A program made the translations under genes and the position numbers. Positions 1 to 6,066 of a stretch of DNA of 11,202 bases are shown piece after piece. The stretch covers positions 1 to 11,202 of the forward strand of contig RBKG01000178.1 in the NCBI GenBank assembly GCA_003640335.1, written 5' to 3'. Numbering within the stretch: the stretch's first letter is position 1; every line of letters starts with the position of its first letter. The notes under the pieces are model-generated. The model was not told the origin of the DNA, ran no database searches, and was given only the letters and a program-made list of their open reading frames with translations. Source of the stretch: Porphyromonas sp. GTDB lineage: Bacteria; Bacteroidota; Bacteroidia; Bacteroidales; Porphyromonadaceae.

Positions 1-10
1 AAAAATCCAA

Positions 11-2479
11 TTATCCTAAATCTGATGAGCTTGCTATCTCTGTTATCTTGTAATCACCAGCCTCCGAAAGCACGGCTTGCAATTCGTCTAGGGTCTTTTC
101 TTCTGATGAAAACTCAATCTCGGCAGTTGCTGACTCTAACGAAACACTCGCTGTTACACCTTCGATAGCATTCAGCGTTTGCTCTACGTGCTTCCTACAA
201 TGCTGACAGCTCATACCCTCAATACGATACTCTTTCTTCATACACTCAATCTTATTTAATTCAACATTTATCTTTTTGCCTTTTAATCTCAAACTATTCA
301 AAACAACGCTCACACTACTCATCGCCATAGCTGCTCCGGCAATCATTGGGTTAAGCAAGAACCCACTTATGGGATAAAGAAGACCTGCTGCAATAGGCAC
401 TGCGATTAGATTATAAATGAAAGCCCAAAAGAGATTTTGTTTAATAGTGCGCACAGTAAAGCGAGAGAGTTTGATTGCCTCTAGTATCTTGCTCAAGTCC
501 GAAGAGACTATTGTCATCTTGGCTACTTCCATAGCAATATCACTACCTCGTCCCATGGCAATGCTCAAATCGGCCTCCGCAAGTGCCGCACTATCATTTA
601 TGCCATCGCCAACCATTGCCACGATATGCCCTTCTGCTCGTAAAGCTCTAACAAAAGCCGCCTTCTCATCAGGAAGAACACCCGCCTTATAAGACTTTAA
701 GCCAACCTTACGAGCCACGGCCTCCGCTGCGAGTTCATTATCTCCCGTCAGCATATACACATCTATCTTTTCCTGCAAGAGTTTTATGGCTTGTGCGGAC
801 GACTCTTTGACCCTATCAGCGACAGCCACAAGAGCAAGTAATTCGTCCTCGGAAGCAAACCAAACAAGCGACTTTGCCTCCTTAGCCCACTGATTAGCCT
901 GCGTCAAGAGATTTTCATCTATAGAAATACCTATTTCTTCAATTAGTCGCCTATTTCCAACAACATACTTTTTACCCTCGCAATAGGCTTGAAGACCACT
1001 ACCCACAATAGCTTCAAACCCTTCTAATGGACTAAGCTCTTGTCCCTCTAAACTCTGTACAATAGCTAAGGAGAGTGGATGCTCTGATTTCTTCTCCAAA
1101 CTATAGAGAATAGATTTATATTGATTGGCTTCATTCAACCAATGAATGTCCGTAACCTCGGGACGACCTTCCGTTATTGTACCCGTCTTATCGAGAATAA
1201 CCACATCGACCCCACTTGCAGTCTCAAGAGCTTCTGCATCCTTGATTAAAATACCATGCTCTGCACCCTTACCAATACCAACAATAATAGCTGTAGGTGT
1301 AGCCAAGCCCAAAGCACAAGGGCAAGCAACAACGAGAATCGTTACTAGTGCAAGCAAGCCATGAGTAAAACCACTGCTAGGGTCTAAGACATTCCATAAA
1401 ACAAAGGCAAGAAGCGCAATTATAATAATCGTTGGCACAAAGACACCAGCAATTTTATCTACCAACTTCTGAACAGGTGCTTTACTCCCTTGTGCCGACT
1501 GCACCAAACGAATAATGTGCGCAAGCATGGTCATCTCACCCACCTGCTCGGCTCTAAATGTAAACGAGCCTTTTTGATTGATAGTGCCAGCATAAACCTT
1601 ATCCTTAGAAGTCTTGAATACGGGTATAGGCTCACCACTAAGCATACTCTCATCAACATAGGAGCTACCTTCTGTAACAATACCATCTACGGCAATGCGC
1701 TCTCCGGGGCGAACAAGAATAGTATCGCCTACACGAACAGAGTCAATAGGCACTAGGGACAACTTACCATCAGCCCCCATCAGCGTAACCTCCTTAGGCT
1801 GTAGACCCATCAATCTTTTTATAGCCGTTGTTGTGTTATCTTTTGCTCGCCCTTCAAGCAAACGACCTAACAAGACAAAGGCGATAACAACGCTTGATGC
1901 CTCAAAATACACGTGTGCTTCCAAGCCCTTAGAAGTCCAATACTCAGGATACAAGACATTGAACACGCTAAAAAGATAAGCAATACTCGTACTTAATGCC
2001 ACAAGCGTATCCATATTGACTGCTCTATGCTTAAGCTGGTTAAAGGCATTCAAAAAGAAATGACCTCCGCAAACGAAAACAACCAATGTGGAGAACAGCC
2101 ACATGATTTCATTCGCATACGGCGCATGCATATAAAACATACCATACACGACTACGGGCAGGCTCAATAGCACCGCCCCCATAGCACGCAAGCGCAGGAA
2201 GCGATAAGCATCTAACTTCTTCGCCTCTACCTCTTCGGGTCTACTCTCTTCTGCATCTATAATCAGATTATAGCCAGCTTCATGCAGAGTATCTTTCATT
2301 TGCTGAGGAGTCACAAGTTTATCATCGTATGTTACCGATACTGTTGCCATCGCATAATTAACGACTGCTTCCTCGACTCCCTCTATACTATCTAAAGTCT
2401 TTCCGACACGAGTAGCACAAGCAGCACAACTCATTTCTAAAACGGGAAAGACTCTTTTTTCTAAATTTACTCGAGACAT
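11..2479 (-). CDS. copA: Copper-exporting P1B-1-type ATPase with N- and C-terminal HMA domains
   Basis: Inner-membrane pump that uses ATP to expel Cu(I) from the cytoplasm. The 822 residues hold, in order: an HMA domain (about 10-76, MSCAAC, Cys18/Cys21); membrane helices from about 97; the actuator loop with SGEP at 281; the CPC metal site at 386-388; the phosphorylated Asp430 in DKTG; His467-Pro468, typical of P1B pumps; GDGIND at 624-629; YN at 689-690 and MSSVS at 720-724 in the last helices. CPC plus YN plus MxxSS is the Cu(I) signature of this family, so substrate confidence is high. Unusually, a second HMA domain follows the last helix (about 748-816, MSCQHC, Cys758/Cys761), resembling a fused CopZ chaperone. 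The ATG at 2477-2479 lies about 24 nt from a TATCTTTG box, giving a short leader. No copper regulator gene is adjacent in the window. Confidence 0.95.
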   Translation of the reverse strand: MSRVNLEKRVFPVLEMSCAACATRVGKTLDSIEGVEEAVVNYAMATVSVTYDDKLVTPQQMKDTLHEAGYNLIIDAEESRPEEVEAKKLDAYRFLRLRAMGAVLLSLPVVVYGMFYMHAPYANEIMWLFSTLVVFVCGGHFFLNAFNQLKHRAVNMDTLVALSTSIAYLFSVFNVLYPEYWTSKGLEAHVYFEASSVVIAFVLLGRLLEGRAKDNTTTAIKRLMGLQPKEVTLMGADGKLSLVPIDSVRVGDTILVRPGERIAVDGIVTEGSSYVDESMLSGEPIPVFKTSKDKVYAGTINQKGSFTFRAEQVGEMTMLAHIIRLVQSAQGSKAPVQKLVDKIAGVFVPTIIIIALLAFVLWNVLDPSSGFTHGLLALVTILVVACPCALGLATPTAIIVGIGKGAEHGILIKDAEALETASGVDVVILDKTGTITEGRPEVTDIHWLNEANQYKSILYSLEKKSEHPLSLAIVQSLEGQELSPLEGFEAIVGSGLQAYCEGKKYVVGNRRLIEEIGISIDENLLTQANQWAKEAKSLVWFASEDELLALVAVADRVKESSAQAIKLLQEKIDVYMLTGDNELAAEAVARKVGLKSYKAGVLPDEKAAFVRALRAEGHIVAMVGDGINDSAALAEADLSIAMGRGSDIAMEVAKMTIVSSDLSKILEAIKLSRFTVRTIKQNLFWAFIYNLIAVPIAAGLLYPISGFLLNPMIAGAAMAMSSVSVVLNSLRLKGKKINVELNKIECMKKEYRIEGMSCQHCRKHVEQTLNAIEGVTASVSLESATAEIEFSSEEKTLDELQAVLSEAGDYKITEIASSSDLG

Positions 2480-2502
2480 AACTATTCTGTTTCTTTTGAC
2501 TG

Positions 2503-2510
2503 CAAAGATA
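2503..2510 (-). promoter_or_regulatory. Predicted -7 box of the copA promoter
   Basis: On the minus strand this reads TATCTTTG, a perfect match to the Bacteroidota -7 consensus TAnnTTTG. The expected TTTG at -33 is poor: the nearest candidate is TTCG at 2532-2535 with a 21-nt gap. Transcription should begin near 2496, leaving about a 17-nt leader before the copA ATG. The weak -33 box would fit an activator-dependent promoter, but this is only inference. Confidence 0.6.
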
Positions 2511-2559
2511 AACGCATATCAGGCTAGATAACGAACATAATTATGGATAAGATTTATAT

Positions 2560-2564
2560 GATTT
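2560..2564. repeat. Left GATTT flank of the MITE-like element (putative target duplication)
   Basis: GATTT lies directly outside the left GAGACC end and is repeated directly outside the right GGTCTC end at 2738-2742. A 5-bp match at exactly both borders is suggestive, but such a short repeat could arise by chance. Confidence 0.5.
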
Positions 2565-2737
2565 GAGACCGCCCGACGGTCTCCAAAAGGACAAGTTTTA
2601 CTTGTTCTTTGTGGGGCTTTGCAGAATGCGGCTTTCGCAAGGCATTGAGACTGAGGGCGACGGGAGTTTACTCTTGTAAATGACCAAGCCTGAATGTCGA
2701 AAATAACACAGCGAGTGCCGCACAATGCAATGGTCTC
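2565..2737. mobile_element. MITE-like dispersed repeat, complete copy, with 5-bp flanking direct repeat
   Basis: A 173-bp non-coding element. Its ends are GAGACC (2565-2570) and GGTCTC (2732-2737), a 6-bp terminal inverted repeat, and it is flanked by GATTT at 2560-2564 and again at 2738-2742, as expected of a target-site duplication. The first 90 bp match 11112-11202 at roughly 85-90% by eye. Inside are several hairpins: GAGACCG/CGGTCTC at 2565-2583, ACAAG/CTTGT with loop TTTTA, TGCG/CGCA, and GTTTAC/GTAAAT with loop TCTT. A 68-codon minus-strand reading frame crosses it but resembles no known protein. It occupies most of the gap between copA and the first tRNA gene. A transposase-mobilised MITE or a structured intergenic repeat are both possible. 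Confidence 0.7.
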
Positions 2738-2742
2738 GATTT
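2738..2742. repeat. Right GATTT flank of the MITE-like element (putative target duplication)
   Basis: Same orientation and sequence as 2560-2564, abutting the GGTCTC end of the element. Together the two copies fix the element boundaries at 2565 and 2737. Confidence 0.5.
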
Positions 2743-2765
2743 CTATTCCTGCTTCTTAAAGCAAG

Positions 2766-2802
2766 AAAAATAAAAAAGAGCTATCGCTTTTGCGATAACT
2801 CT
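2766..2802 (-). terminator. Rho-independent terminator of tRNA-Val copy 1
   Basis: On the minus strand an 11-bp stem with a 4-nt AAAA loop (2777-2802), including one G-U pair, is followed by a T-rich run interrupted by one A. It lies 6 nt past the tRNA discriminator base. The copy at 3676-3711 has the same hairpin with a perfect stem. Confidence 0.9.
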
Positions 2803-2808
2803 CGTTTG

Positions 2809-2883
2809 TGGGCCCAATAGGATTCGAACCTATGACCCCCTGCTTGTAAGGCAGGTGCTCTAAACCAGCTGAGCTATAGGCCC
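2809..2883 (-). tRNA. tRNA-Val (anticodon UAC), copy 1
   Basis: Complete cloverleaf on the minus strand. The acceptor stem GGGCCTA pairs with TGGGCCC through one G-U pair. The D arm is GCTC/GAGC, the anticodon stem CCTGC/GCAGG encloses CTTACAA with anticodon UAC at 2846-2848, and the T arm ATAGG/CCTAT carries TTCGAAT. The discriminator is A; the 3' CCA is not encoded, as the next bases are CAAA. The anticodon reads GUA and probably other valine codons. It has its own promoter (2927-2957) and terminator. It is identical over the tRNA itself to the copy at 3718-3792, from which it is separated by a lipoprotein gene. Confidence 0.97.
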
Positions 2884-2926
2884 TAATTTTATGTCTTTGT
2901 CTAACCCCTTTCGTTGTTTGACAGTG

Positions 2927-2957
2927 CAAAGATACTACTATTTTTTGAATATGCAAA
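2927..2957 (-). promoter_or_regulatory. Promoter of tRNA-Val copy 1
   Basis: The minus strand shows TTTG (2954-2957), a 19-nt spacer, then TATCTTTG (2927-2934). This is a textbook Bacteroidota promoter. Transcription should start near 2920, about 37 nt before the mature tRNA 5' end, so a short leader must be trimmed by RNase P. Confidence 0.85.
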
Positions 2958-2965
2958 TCTCCAGC

Positions 2966-3007
2966 AAAAAAGTTTCCTCCCAAGATGGAAACACTTAGGA
3001 GGAAACT
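2966..3007 (-). terminator. Rho-independent terminator of the lipoprotein gene
   Basis: The arms AGTTTCCTCC and GGAGGAAACT (2998-3007 and 2971-2980) form a perfect 10-bp stem. Inside it, after one mismatch, a further 3-bp AAG/CTT extension closes a 9-nt loop. On the minus strand the stem is followed by a run of T. It lies 21 nt past the lipoprotein stop and just before the promoter of tRNA copy 1, so it insulates the two units. Confidence 0.9.
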
Positions 3008-3019
3008 ATATCGATATAG
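3006..3019. repeat. 14-bp perfect palindrome after the lipoprotein gene
   Basis: CTATATCGATATAG is perfectly self-complementary and lies between the lipoprotein stop codon and its terminator, overlapping the terminator arm by two bases. It may be a protein-binding site, extra RNA structure, or chance in AT-rich DNA. Confidence 0.5.
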
Positions 3020-3028
3020 ACTGTATGT

Positions 3029-3562
3029 TTATTTTACTTGCACAGCAACCATGTGCTCGCGAAGCTCTACGGGCACATCAGACAAAGCATATACATTAAG
3101 CTCTTTCTTGCCGCCTTCTTCCTTAGCCACTGCAATTGGTCTAGCCTTAGGTTCAAGACTTGTGCTAATAGACGTATCTTCAATTTTCCACATAGCACCG
3201 GTAGCAGGGTCTACAATAAGAAGACCGATGAAGCCTCCAAACAGCAAATTGCCAAAATACCATGGCTCAATGCTTGCTTCTAAAGGCATCTGCTTACCTT
3301 CATAGCCTTCTTTTGAAAACTCTAATGTGTACTTAGCAGACTTAAAGAAGCCTTCACTTGCTTTTAGACGAAGAGTTACCGGAGTCTGACCTGCAGCAAC
3401 CTCTCCCCCCTTGCGATTGAGCACACGCACCTTTGCTTCTGATGGCACACTATTGATAGTAACATTGTAGTAACTACGGCTTACAATAGAAGCGCAACTT
3501 GTCGAAAGTACAAGCGTAGCTAAAGCTCCCACAGAAGCCTTCATGAGCATTCTTTTAATCAT
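3029..3562 (-). CDS. Putative PEGA-like lipoprotein of unknown function
   Basis: A 177-residue exported protein. The N-terminus has basic residues (Lys3, Arg4, Lys8), a hydrophobic core at about 9-19, and Cys23 in VLSTSC. This is a relaxed lipobox (Ser at -3), so lipid attachment is likely but not certain. Residues about 33-95 (VTINSVPSEAKVRVLN through KEGYEGKQM) resemble a PEGA-type beta domain, often found on surface-anchored proteins. Residues about 101-118 form a glycine-rich hydrophobic segment ending in VDPATGAMWKI, a motif I associate with small Bacteroidota lipoproteins of unknown role. Met5 and Met7 are alternative starts; Met1 gives the best basic n-region. The gene is a single-cistron unit with its own -7 box and terminator, between two copies of a tRNA-Val cassette. 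The molecular function is unknown. Confidence 0.75.
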   Translation of the reverse strand: MIKRMLMKASVGALATLVLSTSCASIVSRSYYNVTINSVPSEAKVRVLNRKGGEVAAGQTPVTLRLKASEGFFKSAKYTLEFSKEGYEGKQMPLEASIEPWYFGNLLFGGFIGLLIVDPATGAMWKIEDTSISTSLEPKARPIAVAKEEGGKKELNVYALSDVPVELREHMVAVQVK

Positions 3563-3616
3563 ACTGGATTATATATTTATTTTATTAAGACTTCAACACC
3601 TTTGTTTATAGTATTA

Positions 3617-3624
3617 CAAAGGTA
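3617..3624 (-). promoter_or_regulatory. Predicted -7 box for the lipoprotein gene
   Basis: The minus strand reads TACCTTTG, fitting TAnnTTTG. No clear TTTG is present at -33. The predicted start near 3610 gives a leader of about 48 nt before the ATG at 3560-3562. Confidence 0.55.
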
Positions 3625-3675
3625 TACTTTCCATTGAAATATAAGCCTTATCCGAATAACAAGCCTGTGACTTCT

Positions 3676-3711
3676 AAAAAGAAAAAGAGTTATCGCTTTT
3701 GCGATAACTCT
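3676..3711 (-). terminator. Rho-independent terminator of tRNA-Val copy 2
   Basis: A perfect 11-bp stem with a 4-nt loop (3686-3711) is followed on the minus strand by T runs split by one C. It differs from copy 1 by a base change that turns a G-U pair into A-U, so pairing is kept. Confidence 0.9.
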
Positions 3712-3717
3712 CGTTTG

Positions 3718-3792
3718 TGGGCCCAATAGGATTCGAACCTATGACCCCCTGCTTGTAAGGCAGGTGCTCTAAACCAGCTGAGCTATAGGCCC
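3718..3792 (-). tRNA. tRNA-Val (anticodon UAC), copy 2
   Basis: Base-for-base identical to the tRNA at 2809-2883, with anticodon UAC at 3755-3757, the same folded arms, discriminator A and no encoded CCA. It carries its own promoter and terminator, so it is expressed independently of the neighbouring DMT transporter and lipoprotein genes. Confidence 0.97.
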
Positions 3793-3835
3793 TAATTTTA
3801 TGTCTTTGTCTAACCCCTTTCGTTGTTTGACAGTG

Positions 3836-3866
3836 CAAAGGTACTACTATTTTTCAAATATGCAAA
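3836..3866 (-). promoter_or_regulatory. Promoter of tRNA-Val copy 2
   Basis: On the minus strand TTTG (3863-3866), a 19-nt spacer and TACCTTTG (3836-3843). The -7 box differs from copy 1 only at an unconserved n position, and the spacer differs at two bases. Both copies should be active. Confidence 0.85.
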
Positions 3867-4009
3867 CTTTGCACGCAATCCAATCCTTTCACAGCTACAC
3901 ACAAAATAAGGAAACAAACTAATAAACAGACAATTAATAGTCAAAAAAATATTTTCCTTTTTCCTCTTCTACTCTGTACTTTCTATTACCAACTACCCCA
4001 ATACTAAGC

Positions 4010-4939
4010 TCAGTGGATAGGTTTATTGCGAGCTAAGCGTTGCAATCTTTCTGCAATTCGCTTATCTAATAAAGGCGACAGCACAATCAAAGAAACCGAA
4101 ACGAGTATCAAGATAATACCGACAACCATCAAACCTCTTAAAGACTCATCAAAGACGAGTATCCCTACAATAATTGCTGTCAGTGGCTCCATTGCTCCAA
4201 GAACAGAAGTAAGTGTTGAACCGATATTTTTAACAGAACGCACCAAGGCTAGATTAGAAAGTAAGGTTGGCAAGGTCGCCATTAGCAGAAGATTTATCCC
4301 AGCAGACGCACTCGGAATTATCTGCAAGCCTCCACCTTGAAGCGTGCTTAGCATAAAAAAGGCTCCACTAAACATCAGCACATAAAACGTCAGCTTCTGA
4401 CTATTCTGCTGATTGATGCGCTTTACCGTACTCACAAGTACCAAATAAACCGCATAGCAAACTCCTGAGAGCAAAACAAGAAATACACTCAAGAGCGAAC
4501 TTACTCCCGTGCTACTCTCACGCAAGCAAAGTAGAGCGACTCCAACAAGTGACAGAATAATCGCACAAATAGTAACCACAGAGGGGCGTTGTTTATAAAC
4601 AAGTGCCATTATGATGGTTACGCTCACTGGATACATAAAATGAAGCGTAGTCGCCAGACCACTTGCCATACCTCCATAGGCTTGAAAGAGCAACGCTGCC
4701 GAGCCGTAATACAGAAAGCCTAAGACAGCAAACCACCTCAATTCTTTAAGATTCGTGGCAAAACTCACACGTCCAATCAGCATCAGTACAGCCACAAGTA
4801 TAGAGGCAAACAGCATACGATAACTTAAGATGCTGAATGTCGTTAGCCCCTCACCCATCACTGGTAGCGTAAAGAGTGGTAGAAGCCCAAATGTAGACGA
4901 AGCCACTATTCCGTAAAGGAAACCCTTAAACTTATTCAT
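4010..4939 (-). CDS. EamA/DMT-family membrane transporter
   Basis: A 309-residue integral membrane protein with about ten hydrophobic segments and two EamA repeats (about 7-140 and 150-290). This is the usual size and build of the drug/metabolite transporter superfamily (RhaT/YdcZ/EamA-like). Typical features are the N-terminal GIVASSTFGLLPLF, the family-like FMYPVSVTIIMALV in the fourth helix area, and the late LGAMEPLTAIIVGILVFDE segment, which matches the conserved end of the second repeat. Family members export or import small metabolites such as amino acids or nucleosides; the substrate cannot be told here. It has its own promoter and lies downstream of oxyR in the same direction, with a terminator between, so co-regulation is not implied. 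No clear terminator was seen after the stop. Confidence 0.88.
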   Translation of the reverse strand: MNKFKGFLYGIVASSTFGLLPLFTLPVMGEGLTTFSILSYRMLFASILVAVLMLIGRVSFATNLKELRWFAVLGFLYYGSAALLFQAYGGMASGLATTLHFMYPVSVTIIMALVYKQRPSVVTICAIILSLVGVALLCLRESSTGVSSLLSVFLVLLSGVCYAVYLVLVSTVKRINQQNSQKLTFYVLMFSGAFFMLSTLQGGGLQIIPSASAGINLLLMATLPTLLSNLALVRSVKNIGSTLTSVLGAMEPLTAIIVGILVFDESLRGLMVVGIILILVSVSLIVLSPLLDKRIAERLQRLARNKPIH

Positions 4940-4970
4940 GATAATATATAGCTAGAGCCTTTTCAGGATA

Positions 4971-5000
4971 CAAAAATAGCTTTTCTTATTTCTACCCAAA
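4971..5000 (-). promoter_or_regulatory. Promoter of the EamA/DMT transporter gene
   Basis: Minus strand: TTTG (4997-5000), an 18-nt spacer and TATTTTTG (4971-4978). It sits almost wholly within the loop, left arm and T-tract of the oxyR terminator hairpin (4972-5021). The start site near 4965 gives about a 26-nt leader. Confidence 0.7.
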
Positions 5001-5021
5001 GATAGACAATAAGAAAAGCTA
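4972..5021 (-). terminator. Terminator of oxyR, overlapping the next promoter
   Basis: A perfect 13-bp inverted repeat (5009-5021 and 4977-4989, TAGCTTTTCTTAT and its complement) with a 19-nt loop, followed on the minus strand by five T. The stem is AT-rich and the loop long, so it may be only moderately efficient. The stop codon of oxyR is 22 nt upstream of it. Confidence 0.7.
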
Positions 5022-5043
5022 CCGAACAATTATAATACAAGCA

Positions 5044-5973
5044 TCAGACGAGCTGCTGCGTAGCCTTCAGCTTAAGCATAGAAGCAGGCACAGCCGAATG
5101 AATAATCTTAGCTAGCGTTTCTAAGAGCGTTGTACGTGGATAGTCATCTAGCACACAGATAGAGACCAAACGACATGGGCGAGGAATAGCAAAAGGACGA
5201 ACCAAATCTTTATGATGCGTTTCCGCCATGAAGTTCAAAGCTAGCTCTGGTATGAAGGTCATACCATTACCCTGCTCTACCATGTGCATGAATGTTTGCA
5301 AACTCCCTCTTCTGTATGTGTGCAATGGGTTTGAGTCTCTCTTAAGCTGACAGAAGCGCATAAGCTGGTCACGGAAACAATGCCCTTCGTCAAGAAGCCA
5401 TAAGCGTTGAGGTTGTACTTGGCTAGTCTTGATACTCTTCTCCACAAATAGAGGTTCATTGCGAGAGACATAGGCATAAAATTCCTCATAGAACAAGGGA
5501 ATTAACTTATGGCGACGTGTATCCTCATTATCCGCCACAATAGCCATATCAATGTTGTGAGTTTTAAGCTCCTCTAGCGTCTCACTCGTAACGAGCTCAC
5601 AGAAGTTCACCTTCAAGTCAGGCAACTGCTCTGCTATTAGTGGAGCTATAAGAGGGATAAGATAAGGTGCAATAGTTGGGATTACACTCAAATTCAGCGT
5701 TCCTCCTAGAGCCGTTGATTCATTCTGTACAATCTCACTTAAGAGAGACGATTGATGTAGCGTAATCTCCGCCTGCTGAATAACCTTTAATCCGATATTC
5801 GTAGGCGTTACAGCACTTCTACTACGCTCAAAGAGTTTAACCCCAAGCTCATCTTCGAGCTTCTGAACCATCGTACTCATGGTAGGCTGAGATACATTGC
5901 AGCTATCAGCAGCCCTCCCAAAGTGTCGATGCTTATTTAAAGCAACAATATATTCTAATTGCTGTAAATTCAT
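5044..5973 (-). CDS. oxyR: OxyR-type hydrogen-peroxide-sensing LysR regulator
   Basis: A 309-residue LysR-family transcription factor that becomes active when peroxide forms an intramolecular disulfide, then turns on catalase, peroxiredoxin and iron-protection genes. The N-terminal helix-turn-helix (about 1-60) begins MNLQQLEYIVALNKHRHFGRAA and includes NVSQPTMSTMVQKLEDELG. The C-terminal sensor contains GHCFRDQLMRFC, whose cysteines fall at positions 199 and 208 when counted from the ATG at 5971-5973. These are the same numbers as the redox pair of E. coli OxyR, and they support both the identity and this start. The frame is open to an ATG at 6027, but that codon lies upstream of the predicted transcription start. 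Typical OxyR length is about 305. In anaerobic Bacteroidales OxyR governs aerotolerance; targets are not visible here. Confidence 0.93.
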   Translation of the reverse strand: MNLQQLEYIVALNKHRHFGRAADSCNVSQPTMSTMVQKLEDELGVKLFERSRSAVTPTNIGLKVIQQAEITLHQSSLLSEIVQNESTALGGTLNLSVIPTIAPYLIPLIAPLIAEQLPDLKVNFCELVTSETLEELKTHNIDMAIVADNEDTRRHKLIPLFYEEFYAYVSRNEPLFVEKSIKTSQVQPQRLWLLDEGHCFRDQLMRFCQLKRDSNPLHTYRRGSLQTFMHMVEQGNGMTFIPELALNFMAETHHKDLVRPFAIPRPCRLVSICVLDDYPRTTLLETLAKIIHSAVPASMLKLKATQQLV

Positions 5974-6014
5974 AGACGTTTTTAGTTTTAGTATTATCTG
6001 TAAAGCTGAGAATT

Positions 6015-6022
6015 CAAAGATA
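6015..6022 (-). promoter_or_regulatory. Predicted -7 box of the oxyR promoter
   Basis: Minus strand TATCTTTG, a perfect TAnnTTTG match. The -33 region has only TTAG at 6043-6046 (20-nt gap). Start near 6008 and leader about 35 nt to the ATG at 5973. Two small palindromes lie just upstream (6034-6046 and 6046-6056). Confidence 0.6.
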
Positions 6023-6033
6023 CGCAATAAATA

Positions 6034-6056
6034 TTAGTTTGACTAACGATTATCGT
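6034..6056. promoter_or_regulatory. Tandem small palindromes upstream of oxyR, possible operator
   Basis: TTAGT-TTG-ACTAA (6034-6046) and ACGAT-T-ATCGT (6046-6056) abut each other and cover the expected -33 region of the oxyR promoter. LysR regulators often bind dyads near their own promoter, so an autoregulatory site is possible. Neither matches the E. coli OxyR ATAG-N7-CTAT pattern. The stems are too short and the loops too small to serve as a terminator for the upstream ABC gene. Confidence 0.3.
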
Positions 6057-6066
6057 ATCTCAACAT

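Larger units (their letters stand above)
2773..2957. repeat. 185-bp direct repeat, copy 1 (tRNA-Val cassette)
   Basis: This stretch covers terminator, tRNA, leader and promoter, and matches 3682-3866 with a constant 909-bp offset. By eye there are about four mismatches: one in the terminator stem that keeps pairing, one in the -7 box at an n position, and two in the promoter spacer. Similarity stops right at the outer edges of terminator and promoter, so the duplicated unit is a whole transcription unit. Confidence 0.9.
3682..3866. repeat. 185-bp direct repeat, copy 2 (tRNA-Val cassette)
   Basis: Direct repeat of 2773-2957 at about 98% identity, in the same orientation. The 724 bp between the two copies hold only the lipoprotein gene with its signals. 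Recombination between the copies would delete 909 bp, namely that gene plus one tRNA. Confidence 0.9.

Noticed and set aside
2519..2725. Minus-strand reading frame of 68 codons within the MITE-like repeat
   Set aside because: It lies almost wholly in a structured repeat, shows no recognisable domain, and has a Cys/Arg-rich composition like non-coding frames. Copy 2 differs by a 1-nt length change inside the shared part, which would shift the frame.
2756..2983. Minus-strand reading frame of 75 codons over tRNA-Val copy 1
   Set aside because: It runs through the tRNA, its promoter and its terminator, so it is a chance frame.
3867..4009. Possible small gene or terminator between tRNA copy 2 and the transporter
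   Set aside because: AT-rich with short A/T runs; no convincing stem followed by T on the minus strand and no open frame with a plausible start.
5974..6027. Upstream extension of OxyR by 18 residues
   Set aside because: The predicted -7 box lies inside the extension, and the redox cysteines take the E. coli numbers 199/208 only from the ATG at 5973.
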